From: Streptomyces sp. APSN-46.1
GTDB lineage: Bacteria > Actinomycetota > Actinomycetes > Streptomycetales > Streptomycetaceae
Direction: 5' to 3'
Length of the DNA: 64,000 nt
Assembly: GCF_022815725.1 (NCBI RefSeq)
Contig: NZ_JALGRF010000004.1
Location: 212,133-276,132 of the forward strand
Shown: piece after piece, positions 1-9,422 of the stretch
Numbering within the stretch: position 1 is the stretch's first letter
How the letters are laid out: each line of letters opens with the position of its first letter
Notes under the pieces: model-generated
Told to the model about the DNA's origin: nothing
The model's database searches: none
Seen by the model: the letters and a program-made list of their open reading frames with translations, nothing else
Made by a program: the position numbers and the translations under genes

Positions 1-351
1 CGGCTGAAGCAGCGGTCGTACGAGGACCGTGAGGGTGTCAAGCGCACGGTCTACGAGCTGGACGTCGAGGAAGTCGGCCCCAGCCTGAAGAACGCCACGG
101 CCAAGGTCGCCAAGACCACCGGTCGCGGCGGTCAGGGTGGCTACGGCGGCGGCGGTCAGCAGCAGGGTGGCGGCGGCGGCTGGGGCGGAGCCCCCAGCGG
201 TGGCGCTCCCCAGGGCGGCGGAGCTCCCTCCGACGACCCGTGGGCGTCCGGCGCGCCGGCCGGTGGCCAGCAGCAGGGCGGCGGCGGGGGAGGCTGGGGC
301 GGAAGCTCCGGTGGCTCCGGCGGTGGCTACTCGGACGAGCCGCCCTTCTAG
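1..351 (+). CDS. ssb: Single-stranded DNA-binding protein, C-terminal part (5' end outside window)
   Basis: The first 351 bases read in frame 1 as the last 116 residues of an SSB. The end of the OB fold (about residues 1-30, including [12 protein letters not shown]) is followed by a long Gly/Gln-rich disordered linker and the acidic tip DEPPF, the form typical of actinobacterial SSBs, which in this family recruits repair and replication proteins. The start lies upstream of the window. It is followed 43 bases later by rpsR and then rplI, the usual ssb-rpsR-rplI operon of Streptomyces. SSB coats single-stranded DNA at forks; Streptomyces often has a second paralogue, but this one is the ribosomal-operon copy. 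Identity is secure from the C-terminal tip and the neighbours. Confidence 0.95.
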   Translation, partial: RLKQRSYEDREGVKRTVYELDVEEVGPSLKNATAKVAKTTGRGGQGGYGGGGQQQGGGGGWGGAPSGGAPQGGGAPSDDPWASGAPAGGQQQGGGGGGWGGSSGGSGGGYSDEPPF

Positions 352-394
352 GGCAGCTCGCATCCCCACTTCTTGATCACACAGGAGAGACACA

Positions 395-631
395 ATGGCG
401 AAGCCGCCTGTGCGCAAGCCTAAGAAGAAGGTCTGCGCGTTCTGCAAGGACAAGACCGCGTACGTGGACTACAAGGACACGAACATGCTGCGGAAGTTCA
501 TTTCCGACCGCGGCAAGATCCGTGCCCGCCGCGTTACCGGCAACTGCACGCAGCACCAGCGTGACGTCGCCACGGCTGTGAAGAACAGCCGTGAGATGGC
601 GCTGCTGCCCTACACGTCCACCGCGCGATAA
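395..631 (+). CDS. rpsR: 30S ribosomal protein S18, Cys-containing (zinc-ribbon) form
   Basis: A 78-residue S18, normal length for the family, part of the 30S platform beside S6. It carries C14-x2-C17 and C51-x2-H54, so it is the metal-binding C+ form. Streptomyces usually also has a Zur-controlled Cys-free S18 paralogue elsewhere; that is family knowledge and not visible here. The start ATG is preceded by AGGAGA at a normal distance. It lies between ssb and rplI with short gaps (43 and 18 bases), consistent with one transcript. Confidence 0.97.
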   Translation: MAKPPVRKPKKKVCAFCKDKTAYVDYKDTNMLRKFISDRGKIRARRVTGNCTQHQRDVATAVKNSREMALLPYTSTAR

Positions 632-649
632 GGAAAGGGTGACCGACTA

Positions 650-1096
650 ATGAAGATCATCCTGACCCACGAGGTCACTGGCCTCGGCACCGCCGGCGAT
701 GTCGTCGACGTCAAGGACGGTTACGCTCGCAACTACCTGGTCCCGCGTGGTTTCGCGATCCGCTGGACCAAGGGTGGCGAGAAGGACGTGGCGCAGATCC
801 GCCGCGCCCGCAAGATCCACGAGATCGCGACCATCGAGCAGGCCAACGAGGTCAAGGCCAAGCTCGAGGGTGTCAAGGTCCGTCTGGCCACCCGCGCGGG
901 TGACGCCGGTCGTCTCTTCGGCTCCGTGACGCCGTCCGACATCGCTTCGGCGATCGAGGCGTCCGGTGGCCCGAAGGTCGACAAGCGCCGCGTCGAGCTG
1001 GGCTCCCCGATCAAGACCCTCGGTTCGTATCAGGTCTCCGTGCGTCTGCACGCCGAGGTCGCCGCGAACGTGGGCATCGAGGTCGTCGCCGCCTAA
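650..1096 (+). CDS. rplI: 50S ribosomal protein L9
   Basis: A 148-residue L9 of usual length. The N-terminal domain begins [13 protein letters not shown] and contains the signature [13 protein letters not shown] (about residues 24-36); a long connecting helix and a C-terminal domain follow. L9 binds 23S rRNA at the base of the L1 stalk. The ATG is preceded by a GAAAGGGTGA-type ribosome-binding site. It is the last gene of the ssb-rpsR-rplI operon, and a strong hairpin terminator starts 12 bases after the stop. Confidence 0.97.
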   Translation: MKIILTHEVTGLGTAGDVVDVKDGYARNYLVPRGFAIRWTKGGEKDVAQIRRARKIHEIATIEQANEVKAKLEGVKVRLATRAGDAGRLFGSVTPSDIASAIEASGGPKVDKRRVELGSPIKTLGSYQVSVRLHAEVAANVGIEVVAA

Positions 1097-1108
1097 GGGC
1101 TGCGCGTG

Positions 1109-1138
1109 AAGGGCCGCACCCCGAGGGGTGCGGCCCTT
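1109..1138 (+). terminator. Rho-independent-type terminator after rplI
   Basis: A 12-bp perfect stem (AAGGGCCGCACC at 1109-1120 pairs with 1127-1138) with a six-base loop lies just after rplI. It lacks a long T tract, as is common in Streptomyces. It separates the ribosomal operon from the parS array and the convergent MATE gene. Confidence 0.85.
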
Positions 1139-1152
1139 CGTCGTTTCCGGAT

Positions 1153-1212
1153 GTTTCACGTGAAACACGCCGGACGTTTCACGTGAAACACGCCGGACGT
1201 TTCACGTGAAAC
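1153..1212. other. parS: Triple parS array (ParB binding sites)
   Basis: Three perfect copies of the palindrome GTTTCACGTGAAAC lie at 1153-1166, 1176-1189 and 1199-1212. They repeat every 23 bp with the same spacer (ACGCCGGAC). A degenerate half-site GTTTCACG starts at 1232, next to the end of the MATE gene. This 14-mer is the known Streptomyces ParB site, found many times around oriC. The array sits between two converging genes, where bound ParB would not block a promoter. Confidence 0.95.
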
Positions 1213-1245
1213 ACGAGCGGGCCCCCGTCGTGTTTCACGAGTGCC

Positions 1246-2583
1246 TCAGCGGGTGGCCCCCGCGATGAGCCAGCGGCCCGAGCGGGAGCGCAGCTGGAGC
1301 GTGGCCATTCTGACCAGCATCATCAGCGTCATGGCCCACCAGAGTGTGGTCAGGCCGCCGCCCACGGTCGGGACGAGCAGCGCCGCCGGAGTGAACACGG
1401 CGAGGGTGAGCAGCATCGCCCAGGCGAGGTAGCGGCCGTCGCCGGCGCCCATCAGGACCCCGTCGAGGACGAAGACGACGCCGCAGACGGGCTGGGAGAT
1501 CGCCACGACCAGCAGGGCGGGCAGCAGGGCGTCCTCGACCACCGGATCGCTGGTGAACAGCGGGATGAACACCGGGCGGGCCAGCACGACCAGGAAGCCG
1601 AGCACGATGCCCGCGACGATCCCCCACTGCACCATGCGCCGGCAGACGGCCCGGGCGCCGTCGGTGTCCCCCGCTCCCAGGTAGCGGCCGATGATGGCCT
1701 GTCCCGCGATGGCGATCGCGTCCAGGGCGAAGGCCAGCAGGCTCCACAGGGAGAGCAGGATCTGGTGGGCGGCGATATCGGCATCGCCCAGCCGGGCGGC
1801 GACGGCGGTGGCGATGATGAGTACGGCGCGCAGGGACAACGTCCGGACCAGGAGCGGTACGCCGGCCTGGGCGCAGGCCCGGATCCCCGCCGCGTCCGGG
1901 CGCAGCGAGGCACCGTGCCGGCGCGCGCCCCGGACGACCACGAGGAGGTAGACGGCGGCCATGGCGCACTGGGCGAGGACGGTGCCCCAGGCGGAGCCGG
2001 CGATGCCGAGGCCCGCGCCGTAGACCAGGGCGACGTTCAGGGCGCCGTTGAGGGTGAAGCCGCCGACGGCGACGTAGAGCGGGGTCCGGGTGTCCTGGAG
2101 GCCGCGGATGACACCCGTGGCGGCGAGCACCATGAGCATGGCCGGGATCCCGAGGGAGGAGATCCTCAGGTAGGTGATCGCGTGCGGGGCGACCGTGTCG
2201 GAGGCCCCGAAGAGGGAGATCAGCCAAGGCGCGGCAGGCATGACGACGGCGATGACGGCCACGCCGAGGAGGAGGGCGAGCCAGACGCCGTCCATGCCCT
2301 GCCGGATGGCCGCCTGGAGGTCGCCCGCGCCGACGCGGCGGGCGACGGCCGCGGTGGTGGCGTAGGCGAGGAAGACGAAGACGCTCACGGCGGTGGTGAG
2401 CAGGGCGGCGGCGATGCCGAGGCCGGCGAGCTGCGGGGTGCCGAGATGTCCCACGATGGCGCTGTCGGCCATCACGAAGAGGGGTTCGGCGACGAGGGCG
2501 CCGAAGGCGGGGACGGCGAGTGCGAAGATCTCGCGGTCGTGCCGTCTCGGGGCAGCCTTCGGTGCTGCGGGGGCCTGTGTCAT
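1246..2583 (-). CDS. MATE family multidrug/metabolite efflux transporter
   Basis: A 445-residue membrane protein of usual MATE length (DinF/NorM type), predicted to exchange Na+ or H+ for cationic drugs or metabolites. About 12 hydrophobic segments are visible in two repeated halves. The conserved opening EIFALAVPAFGALVAEPLFVMADSAIVGHLG-like region lies at about residues 18-48, and GTPQLAGLGIA follows. The ATG at 2583 gives a short cytoplasmic N-terminus (MTQAPAAPKAAPRR). The gene diverges from dnaB across a region with DnaA boxes. The substrate cannot be told from sequence. Confidence 0.9.
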   Translation of the reverse strand: MTQAPAAPKAAPRRHDREIFALAVPAFGALVAEPLFVMADSAIVGHLGTPQLAGLGIAAALLTTAVSVFVFLAYATTAAVARRVGAGDLQAAIRQGMDGVWLALLLGVAVIAVVMPAAPWLISLFGASDTVAPHAITYLRISSLGIPAMLMVLAATGVIRGLQDTRTPLYVAVGGFTLNGALNVALVYGAGLGIAGSAWGTVLAQCAMAAVYLLVVVRGARRHGASLRPDAAGIRACAQAGVPLLVRTLSLRAVLIIATAVAARLGDADIAAHQILLSLWSLLAFALDAIAIAGQAIIGRYLGAGDTDGARAVCRRMVQWGIVAGIVLGFLVVLARPVFIPLFTSDPVVEDALLPALLVVAISQPVCGVVFVLDGVLMGAGDGRYLAWAMLLTLAVFTPAALLVPTVGGGLTTLWWAMTLMMLVRMATLQLRSRSGRWLIAGATR

Positions 2584-2706
2584 GCGCTCAATCTAATCTT
2601 CCACAGGTAATAGATACAAGGGTCTTTTGGTCCTTACCGTCGCGTTGACTCGGGCGTTCGTCACACCCCGTTGGAGGCGATCTCGAAACGGTGCCCAAGA
2701 ATTTTC

Positions 2707-2870
2707 TTCCCCACAGCCGGTGGAGGAAGAAACCGCAGGTCAGATCCGTGCAGAGGTGGGGCAGGTGATTTTGTCCACAGCCCCGTCCCCCGGTCCGTGC
2801 ACAGCTTCGAGGGAGTTACCCACAGCATTGGCGCCGTCATCCACATCTCATCCACACAGCCTGTGGATAA
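2707..2870. promoter_or_regulatory. DnaA-box cluster upstream of dnaB (in the 433-base gap 2584-3016)
   Basis: The gap between the MATE start and dnaB contains TTGTCCACA (2771-2779, perfect Streptomyces-type box) and TGTGGATAA (2862-2870, perfect TTATCCACA on the minus strand). One-mismatch boxes are TTACCCACA (2816-2824), TCATCCACA (2837-2845) and TCATCCACA (2848-2856); a weaker TTCCCCACA lies at 2707-2715. Five good boxes within 100 bp is far from chance. I could not assign clear -35/-10 elements in the rest of the gap. The cluster may control dnaB, titrate DnaA, or both. Confidence 0.8.
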
Positions 2871-3016
2871 CAAGATTGGCTGACGTCGCATACGGCCCTA
2901 CCGTTGGGCGTTGCCCGACGTGCCGAGAGCCGATTCGGGTGCCCCAAATGTCAGAGCCGTGTCGTAGAAAGAGTGGCACGGCGAGGTCCGCGTTGCGGAC
3001 GGGAGGAGGCGGCCCG

Positions 3017-4498
<1,482 letters not shown>

Positions 4499-4507
4499 CA
4501 TCCGATC

Positions 4508-5893
4508 ATGGATGCCGTAACTGAAGATCTGGATCTGCTCCCCGCGACCCGGCGTGCGCTGAGGCACCGGATCGCCGTCGCGCAGAGCGAAGGACGCGCT
4601 CCTTCGGTGGTCGCGGCCATCGTGCGCGGCGCCGAGGTGGTCTGGGAGGGCTCGCGGACCTGCGTCGACGGGCACGGGCCCGACGGGAACGTTCAGTACC
4701 GAATCGGGTCGATCAGCAAGACCTTCACCGCTGTGCTGGTGATGCGGCTGCGGGACGAGGGCCTGCTGGCGCTCGGGGATCCGCTGGAGAAATACGTGCC
4801 CGGGACCGGCGCCGGCGAGGCGACCATCGCCCAGCTGCTGGCGCACACCGCCGGGTTGGCGGCGGAGACGCCGGGCGAGTGGTGGGAGCGGTCCCCGGCG
4901 TCACTGCGGCCGGAGCTCTCGGACGTGCTGGGGGACAGGCCGCTCCGGCACGAGCCCGGGCGACGCCACCACTACTCCAATCCCGGGTACACGCTTCTGG
5001 GTTCGCTCATCGAAGCCCTGCGCGGGAGGCCGTGGGGTGAGGTGCTGCGGGCCGAGGTGCTGGAGCCGCTGGGGCTCGAACGCACGAGCCTGCTGCCGCA
5101 GGCGCCGCACGCGGGCGGGTGGGCCGTGCATCCGTGGGCGGACGTGATGATGCCGGAGCCGCTGGAGGACCTGGGACTGATGGCCCCGGCAGGTCAGCTG
5201 TGGTCCACGACGAGGGACTTGGCGCGCTTCGCGGTGTTCCTCGCGCGCGGCGACGAACGGGTGCTGAGTGCGGAGTCGGTACGGGAGATGCGAACGCCGG
5301 CGGCTCCGCCGGAGCCTGGCTTCGCCGACCTCGGCTACGGGCTCGGCATGCAGCTGATGGACAGCGGCGGGCGCAGGCTCGTGGGACACAGCGGCTCGCT
5401 GCCGGGGTTCGTCGCGGGAATCTGGTTCAGCGAGGCGGACGATGTGGCGGCGGTGGTGCTGGCGAACTGTACGTCGGGACTGCCCGCCACGACGCTGGCC
5501 GCCGACCTGGTGAGGATCGTCGCGGAGGCGGAGCCGCGGTTCCCGGAACCGTGGCGGCCGTTCCGGGAGGCGGATCCCGTGGCGCTGGAGCTGTGCGGCC
5601 CCTGGTACTGGGGTACGTCGGCGTACGTGCTGCGGCTCACGGCGGACGGGCTGCTGGAGCTCGGCCCGATGGGCGCGACGGGTCGAGCGGCCCGCTTCCG
5701 CGCGGAGGCGGACGGCAGTTGGACGGGCCTGTCCGGCTACTACGCGGGCGAGACACTGCGCGCCGTGCGGCGGGCGGACGGTTCGGTGAGCCATCTCGAC
5801 CTGGGCTCGTTCATGTTCACGCGTGAGCCGTACGACGCGAAGGCGCCCCTGCCCGGCGGCGTGGACCCGCAGGGCTGGCGGGGCATCGGTTAG
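4508..5893 (+). CDS. Serine hydrolase, beta-lactamase/DD-peptidase (class C) family
   Basis: A 461-residue protein of the penicillin-binding-protein/esterase fold. The nucleophile motif is S68-I-S-K71 (GSISKTF), the second motif is Y-S-N in HHYSNPGY (about residue 156), and the third is HSG in VGHSGSLPG (about residue 298). A C-terminal beta-rich domain of roughly 110 residues follows, as in D-aminopeptidase or esterase relatives. No signal peptide is visible, so it may act in the cytoplasm. It starts 9 bases after dnaB with no evident terminator, so they may be co-transcribed. The substrate (peptide, ester or beta-lactam) is unknown. Confidence 0.88.
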   Translation: MDAVTEDLDLLPATRRALRHRIAVAQSEGRAPSVVAAIVRGAEVVWEGSRTCVDGHGPDGNVQYRIGSISKTFTAVLVMRLRDEGLLALGDPLEKYVPGTGAGEATIAQLLAHTAGLAAETPGEWWERSPASLRPELSDVLGDRPLRHEPGRRHHYSNPGYTLLGSLIEALRGRPWGEVLRAEVLEPLGLERTSLLPQAPHAGGWAVHPWADVMMPEPLEDLGLMAPAGQLWSTTRDLARFAVFLARGDERVLSAESVREMRTPAAPPEPGFADLGYGLGMQLMDSGGRRLVGHSGSLPGFVAGIWFSEADDVAAVVLANCTSGLPATTLAADLVRIVAEAEPRFPEPWRPFREADPVALELCGPWYWGTSAYVLRLTADGLLELGPMGATGRAARFRAEADGSWTGLSGYYAGETLRAVRRADGSVSHLDLGSFMFTREPYDAKAPLPGGVDPQGWRGIG

Positions 5894-5907
5894 CCGGCCC
5901 CGCCCGT

Positions 5908-7083
5908 TCAGGCGCCGAGTTCGCGTTCCAGCGGGGTACGGAAGCGCGGGGTGATGCGGGCGCCACCCACCCACTGGGCGAGGCGGGCGGCCTCGGCGGC
6001 GATCGCCTGCCCGGCGTCGCGGCCGGGGTCTCCCAGCAGGCGCCAGACGATCTCGCCGTCGGGGCGCTGTGCCCAGCCGCCGACGATTTCGCCGTTCCAC
6101 CACACGGTCGGGCCGATGTTGCCGGCGTAGTCGAAGAGGCCTGGCTTGTACGCGGGGTCGAGGTGGAAGCCGCGATCGGCCCAGCCCATGGCGCTCGGAT
6201 CGAGGCCGGGCAGGAGAGCGGCCCAGGGCCCGGGGGCGGCTTCGGGTGCGGTGTCCCCGGGGCTCACGAGCGCGGTGCTGCCGTCGTCGAGGAGTACCTG
6301 GTCGGGGCCGACCGCGGCGAGGGCCTTGCGTACGTCGGTGAGGGTCCAACCGGTCCACCACTTGAGGTCGGCCTCGGTGGCGGGGCCGTAGGCGTACAGC
6401 CAGCGGCGGGCGATCTCGGCGCGGGCTTCCGCGGCCGGCAGGGCGGGCCAGGGTTCGGTATGGACCCAGCGGAACTGGCTGGAGGTCCACGATCCGCGGG
6501 GCCGCTCGCGGCGGATCCGGCCGTCGGCGGCCAAGAGGCGGATGACGCGGGTGGCGACGCCCGTCTCCGTCTCGTACTTCTTGCCGCGGCCCACGGTGAT
6601 CTTCTGGCGCAGCGCGGGTACGGCGGCGGAGATCTGGCTCCCGGTGGAGGCGCCATGGGCGTCGAGGGCCTTGAGCGCGGCGGCTTCCGCCTGGGCGAGC
6701 CAGTCGGCGTCGAGGCCCTGGCCGTCCTCGGCGAGGTGTTTGAGGAGGGTGCGACGTTCCTTGGTGGCGATGCCCCGGGCGGTGGACGCGTCCACGTAGG
6801 GGGCGAGTTCGGTGGAGACGGCGAAGAGCGTGTTGCGCATGCTGAGCAGCCGGACGAGGCTGACGTCCTCGTACAGGGCCCGCTCGATGGTGGCAGGGCT
6901 GCTCTCGGTGAGGCGGGCGCGTACGGAGAGGAAGACGGTCGCGGCGTCCGTGGCGTGCAGGCCGACGACGGCGTCCGCCGCCTGGGCCGCGGTGGTGGCA
7001 CGGGCCGAAGGAGCCAGGCGGTGTCGGCGCCCGAGCCGGTGGCGGCGTTCGGCGGCGGTGATGAGGGGGAGGCTGGGGCTCAT
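5908..7083 (-). CDS. Winged-helix DNA-binding (HTH_42/AlkZ-like) protein, possible DNA glycosylase
   Basis: A 391-residue protein matching the tandem winged-helix superfamily that includes the DNA glycosylases AlkZ and YcaQ. Recognisable segments are LGRRHRLAP near residue 17, VVGLHATDAATVFLSVRAR near residue 40, LRRLLSMRNTLF-like SLVRLLSMRNTLFAV, and the C-terminal VWWNGEIVGGWAQR. At the place where YcaQ/AlkZ carry a catalytic Q-x-D or Q-x-Q, this protein has H-A-T-D, so a glycosylase role is uncertain. I chose the ATG at 7083; the longer open frame upstream reads as noise. It is convergent with the preceding hydrolase (14-base gap) and lies downstream of two acetyltransferase genes on the same strand. 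Confidence 0.8.
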   Translation of the reverse strand: MSPSLPLITAAERRHRLGRRHRLAPSARATTAAQAADAVVGLHATDAATVFLSVRARLTESSPATIERALYEDVSLVRLLSMRNTLFAVSTELAPYVDASTARGIATKERRTLLKHLAEDGQGLDADWLAQAEAAALKALDAHGASTGSQISAAVPALRQKITVGRGKKYETETGVATRVIRLLAADGRIRRERPRGSWTSSQFRWVHTEPWPALPAAEARAEIARRWLYAYGPATEADLKWWTGWTLTDVRKALAAVGPDQVLLDDGSTALVSPGDTAPEAAPGPWAALLPGLDPSAMGWADRGFHLDPAYKPGLFDYAGNIGPTVWWNGEIVGGWAQRPDGEIVWRLLGDPGRDAGQAIAAEAARLAQWVGGARITPRFRTPLERELGA

Positions 7084-7139
7084 CCTCCTGATCGTAGGCC
7101 GGGCTGCCGACAGCGGCCCGGCCCTCCGGGCACTCGTGG

Positions 7140-7601
7140 TCAGAGCTGCAGCTTGAAGCCGACGTGCGAGGCGGTGAACCCGAGCCGCTCGTAGAAGCGG
7201 TGGGCGTCGGTCCGGGTCGCGTCCGAAGTGAGCTGCACGAGTTGGCAGTTCTCCCGCCGGGACTGGTCGATGGCCCATTCGATGAACCGGGTGCCCAGGC
7301 CGCTGCCGCGTTCATCGGCGTGGACGCGGACGCCTTCGATGATGGAGCGGGTGGCTCCCTTGCGGGACAGGCCGGGGACGATCGTGAGCTGGAGGGTGCC
7401 GACGACACGGTCCGCTCGGACGGCGACGACCAGGTGCTGGCAGGGGTCTCCGGCCAGCCGCTTGAAGGCCGCGCGGTACGGGGTGAGGTCGTCCGGGGAT
7501 TCGCGGGCGGCGCCGAGGGGGTCGTCGGCGAGCATGGCGACGATGGCCGGCAGATCGTCCTCGGTGGCGGGTCGGATGGCCGGCTCAAGGGTGTCGGTCA
7601 T
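7140..7601 (-). CDS. GNAT family N-acetyltransferase
   Basis: A 153-residue single-domain GNAT with an N-terminal IRPATEDDLPAIVAMLADDP and the acetyl-CoA loop ERGSGLGTRFIEWAID (motif A, about residues 96-111). A C-terminal FYERLGFTASHVGFKL follows. Full length for the family. It probably transfers acetyl from acetyl-CoA to a small amine or protein; the substrate is unknown. It starts 15 bases after the next gene on the same strand and probably forms an operon with it. Confidence 0.9.
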   Translation of the reverse strand: MTDTLEPAIRPATEDDLPAIVAMLADDPLGAARESPDDLTPYRAAFKRLAGDPCQHLVVAVRADRVVGTLQLTIVPGLSRKGATRSIIEGVRVHADERGSGLGTRFIEWAIDQSRRENCQLVQLTSDATRTDAHRFYERLGFTASHVGFKLQL

Positions 7602-7616
7602 GGTGGGGTTCCTCTT

Positions 7617-8510
7617 TCAGCCCGCTGCCACGGTGAGTGGCGCCCAGCGGCGTGTCCAGTCACCGGGGAGGCCGGGGATGTCGCGGGTCATGACGGCGTT
7701 GAAGGCGACGGACTCGAGGCCGCGTTCCTTGAGCCAGGCGAGGAGTTCCTCGTGGCGTACATCGACATCGGTGCGCAGGGGCCGTTCGGTGAGAGCGGCG
7801 AGGGCGGTCACGAGTGCCTGGGCTCCGGCGGTGTCGGTGGCGATCAACGGGCCGATGACATGGGTCTCCATGTTGGGCCAGATGGCGGCGTAGCCGATGA
7901 GCTCCCCGGTCGCGTCCTCGGCGACGAGGAAACGGTCCGAGAAGGCGGGAAGTCGCGTGATCATGTGGGTCCGGTCGGCGCCGAAGACCTCGGCGTCCAG
8001 GCGGAGGATCCCGGGGAGGTCGTCCGCGGTGGCCGGTCGCACCGGGGCGGGGCCGGGCGCGGGGGTGGTGGCCCCGTGGTCGGGGCGGAACACGCCTCGG
8101 AGCATTTCCGCCCGGCCCGTGGTGTCGAACCCGAGTTCCTCGTAGAGGGGCCGGCCGTAGGGAGTGGCGTGCAGGGTGAGAGGAATGCCCTTGAGGACGT
8201 CGTCGCAGACGTGCGTCATCAGACGGCGCCCCAGGCCTTGGCGGGCGTACCGGTCGGCGACGAGGACCATGCCGATGGCGGCGAGATCCGGCGTGCCCTC
8301 GTGGTGCCCGTACCGGGTGACGACGCAGGCCGCCGCGAGACCCTGCCCATCGGGGGCGTCGATGCCGTAGCCGTCACCGGCGGCGAGCAGCAGTCCCCAT
8401 TTGTGGTCTTCGCGCGGCCAGCCGCGGTCTTGGGAGAGGTCGGCGCAGTGGCGGAGGTCCTCCGCGGTCAGCGTGCGGATCGGCAGGTCGGTGAGCTGTG
8501 GTCGTGTCAC
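7617..8510 (-). CDS. Two-domain GNAT family N-acetyltransferase
   Basis: About 297 residues with two GNAT domains in tandem. The first has RQGLGRRLMTHVCDDV and LYEELGFDTTGRAEML; the second begins VRPATADDLPGILRLDAEVFG and contains FLVAEDATGELIGYAAIWPN but a weak acetyl-CoA loop. The second domain may therefore be structural. Start choice is uncertain: I took GTG at 8510 (VTRPQLTDLPIRTL); the frame stays open to 8600, but that stretch is two parS sites and does not look coding. It is transcribed leftward with the following GNAT gene. Confidence 0.82.
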   Translation of the reverse strand: MTRPQLTDLPIRTLTAEDLRHCADLSQDRGWPREDHKWGLLLAAGDGYGIDAPDGQGLAAACVVTRYGHHEGTPDLAAIGMVLVADRYARQGLGRRLMTHVCDDVLKGIPLTLHATPYGRPLYEELGFDTTGRAEMLRGVFRPDHGATTPAPGPAPVRPATADDLPGILRLDAEVFGADRTHMITRLPAFSDRFLVAEDATGELIGYAAIWPNMETHVIGPLIATDTAGAQALVTALAALTERPLRTDVDVRHEELLAWLKERGLESVAFNAVMTRDIPGLPGDWTRRWAPLTVAAG

Positions 8511-8562
8511 GGGCCCAGAGTGGATCACCAGCTGGAGGTCGTCCAGGGATTTGCGGGTGGAT

Positions 8563-8607
8563 GTTTCACGTGAAACAGCGGGGAGGCGCTCCTGTTTCAC
8601 GTGAAAC
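8563..8607. other. parS: Pair of parS sites
   Basis: Perfect GTTTCACGTGAAAC palindromes lie at 8563-8576 and 8594-8607, with starts 31 bp apart, between the divergent GNAT and HAD genes. The right-hand site overlaps the position where a -35 element of the HAD gene would lie. Confidence 0.95.
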
Positions 8608-8621
8608 CAACGGGCTAGCCT
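8593..8621 (+). promoter_or_regulatory. Possible promoter of the HAD gene, overlapping parS
   Basis: TAGCCT at 8616-8621 resembles a -10 element and ends 8 bases before the HAD start codon at 8630, which would give an almost leaderless transcript. A weak -35 (TGTTTC, 8593-8598) at 17-bp spacing falls within the parS copy at 8594-8607. No ribosome-binding site is obvious before the ATG, which fits a leaderless start. This is inference only. Confidence 0.3.
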
Positions 8622-8629
8622 CCAGTGCT

Positions 8630-9280
8630 ATGACTCTCCTGCACCTCTTTGATCTCGACGGGACGCTGATGTACGGCTCGGCGGCGCCGGTTGAGATCTC
8701 CCGGCAGCTTGGCGTGAGCACCGAGATCGGTGAGCTGGAGCGCGCGTTCGCCGCGCGGGAGCTCACGCCGCAGGAGTTTTCGATCGCCGCGCACGCGCTG
8801 TGGGTGGAACTGACACCCGCGCATGTCCGGGCGGCGTTCGAGGGGGCTCCGTGGCTGTCGGGGATCCGCGAGGTGTGGCGAGAGATCCACGAACGCGGGG
8901 ACTACTGCGCGGTGATCTCGCTGTCGCCGTCGTTCTTCGTGGAGCTGCTGATGGAGTGGGGGGCGCACGCCGCCCACGGCTCGGTCTACCCGGCCGTGCC
9001 GTTCACCGGTCCTCTCGACGTGGCGGGGATCCTGACGCCAGAGGGCAAGGTCGATGTGGCGGACCAGCTGTGCGCACGGTTCGGGGTGACCCGGTCAGAC
9101 TGCGTCGCGTACGGGGATTCGCTGACCGACGCGGTGCTCTTTGAAGCGGTTCCGCGGTCGGTGGCGGTCAACGCGCGGCCGTATCTGGCGGAGCGCGCGA
9201 CCCACGTCTACGAAGGACGCGACCTTCGAGAGGCATACCAGCTATTGGGGTTGGCGCGCCCGGGAGTTGAGGCATCTTAA
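8630..9280 (+). CDS. HAD-superfamily hydrolase (SerB-like, HAD-IB type)
   Basis: A 216-residue phosphatase-type HAD protein. Motif I is LFDLDGTLMYG (DxDGT, residues 6-16), motif II lies in CAVISLSPSFF (residue about 92), and motif III/IV is VAYGDSLTDAVLF (about 166). An unusual feature is the LSPSFF helix in place of the common S/T-G/S-G. It probably dephosphorylates a small metabolite; the substrate is unknown. ATG 8630 (MTLLHLFDLDG) is chosen because the open frame upstream runs through parS sequence. Confidence 0.88.
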   Translation: MTLLHLFDLDGTLMYGSAAPVEISRQLGVSTEIGELERAFAARELTPQEFSIAAHALWVELTPAHVRAAFEGAPWLSGIREVWREIHERGDYCAVISLSPSFFVELLMEWGAHAAHGSVYPAVPFTGPLDVAGILTPEGKVDVADQLCARFGVTRSDCVAYGDSLTDAVLFEAVPRSVAVNARPYLAERATHVYEGRDLREAYQLLGLARPGVEAS

Positions 9281-9422
9281 GGGGAAGGGGGGTTCGAAAC
9301 CCGGAATTTCCGCATTCCCCCGCAAGCCCCTCGGTCGGCTGGCACGCTGTGAAACCCGGAACCACGGATTCGAGGCCGTGGCGTGTGCAGACCCGACCGA
9401 GATGTTCGAAGCGAGGCACCGC

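Noticed and set aside
1232..1245. GTTTCACGAGTGCC, a possible fourth parS in the array
   Set aside because: Only the left half matches; the right half is lost and overlaps the MATE stop region, so I record it as a decayed half-site.
2627..3016. In-frame extension of dnaB to 2627
   Set aside because: It contains the DnaA boxes and lacks coding bias; GTG 3017 has a ribosome-binding site and gives a DnaB of normal length.
9287..9312. GGTTCGAAACCC, like a tRNA T-loop
   Set aside because: No acceptor, D- or anticodon stem can be formed with the bases upstream, which are the end of the HAD gene.
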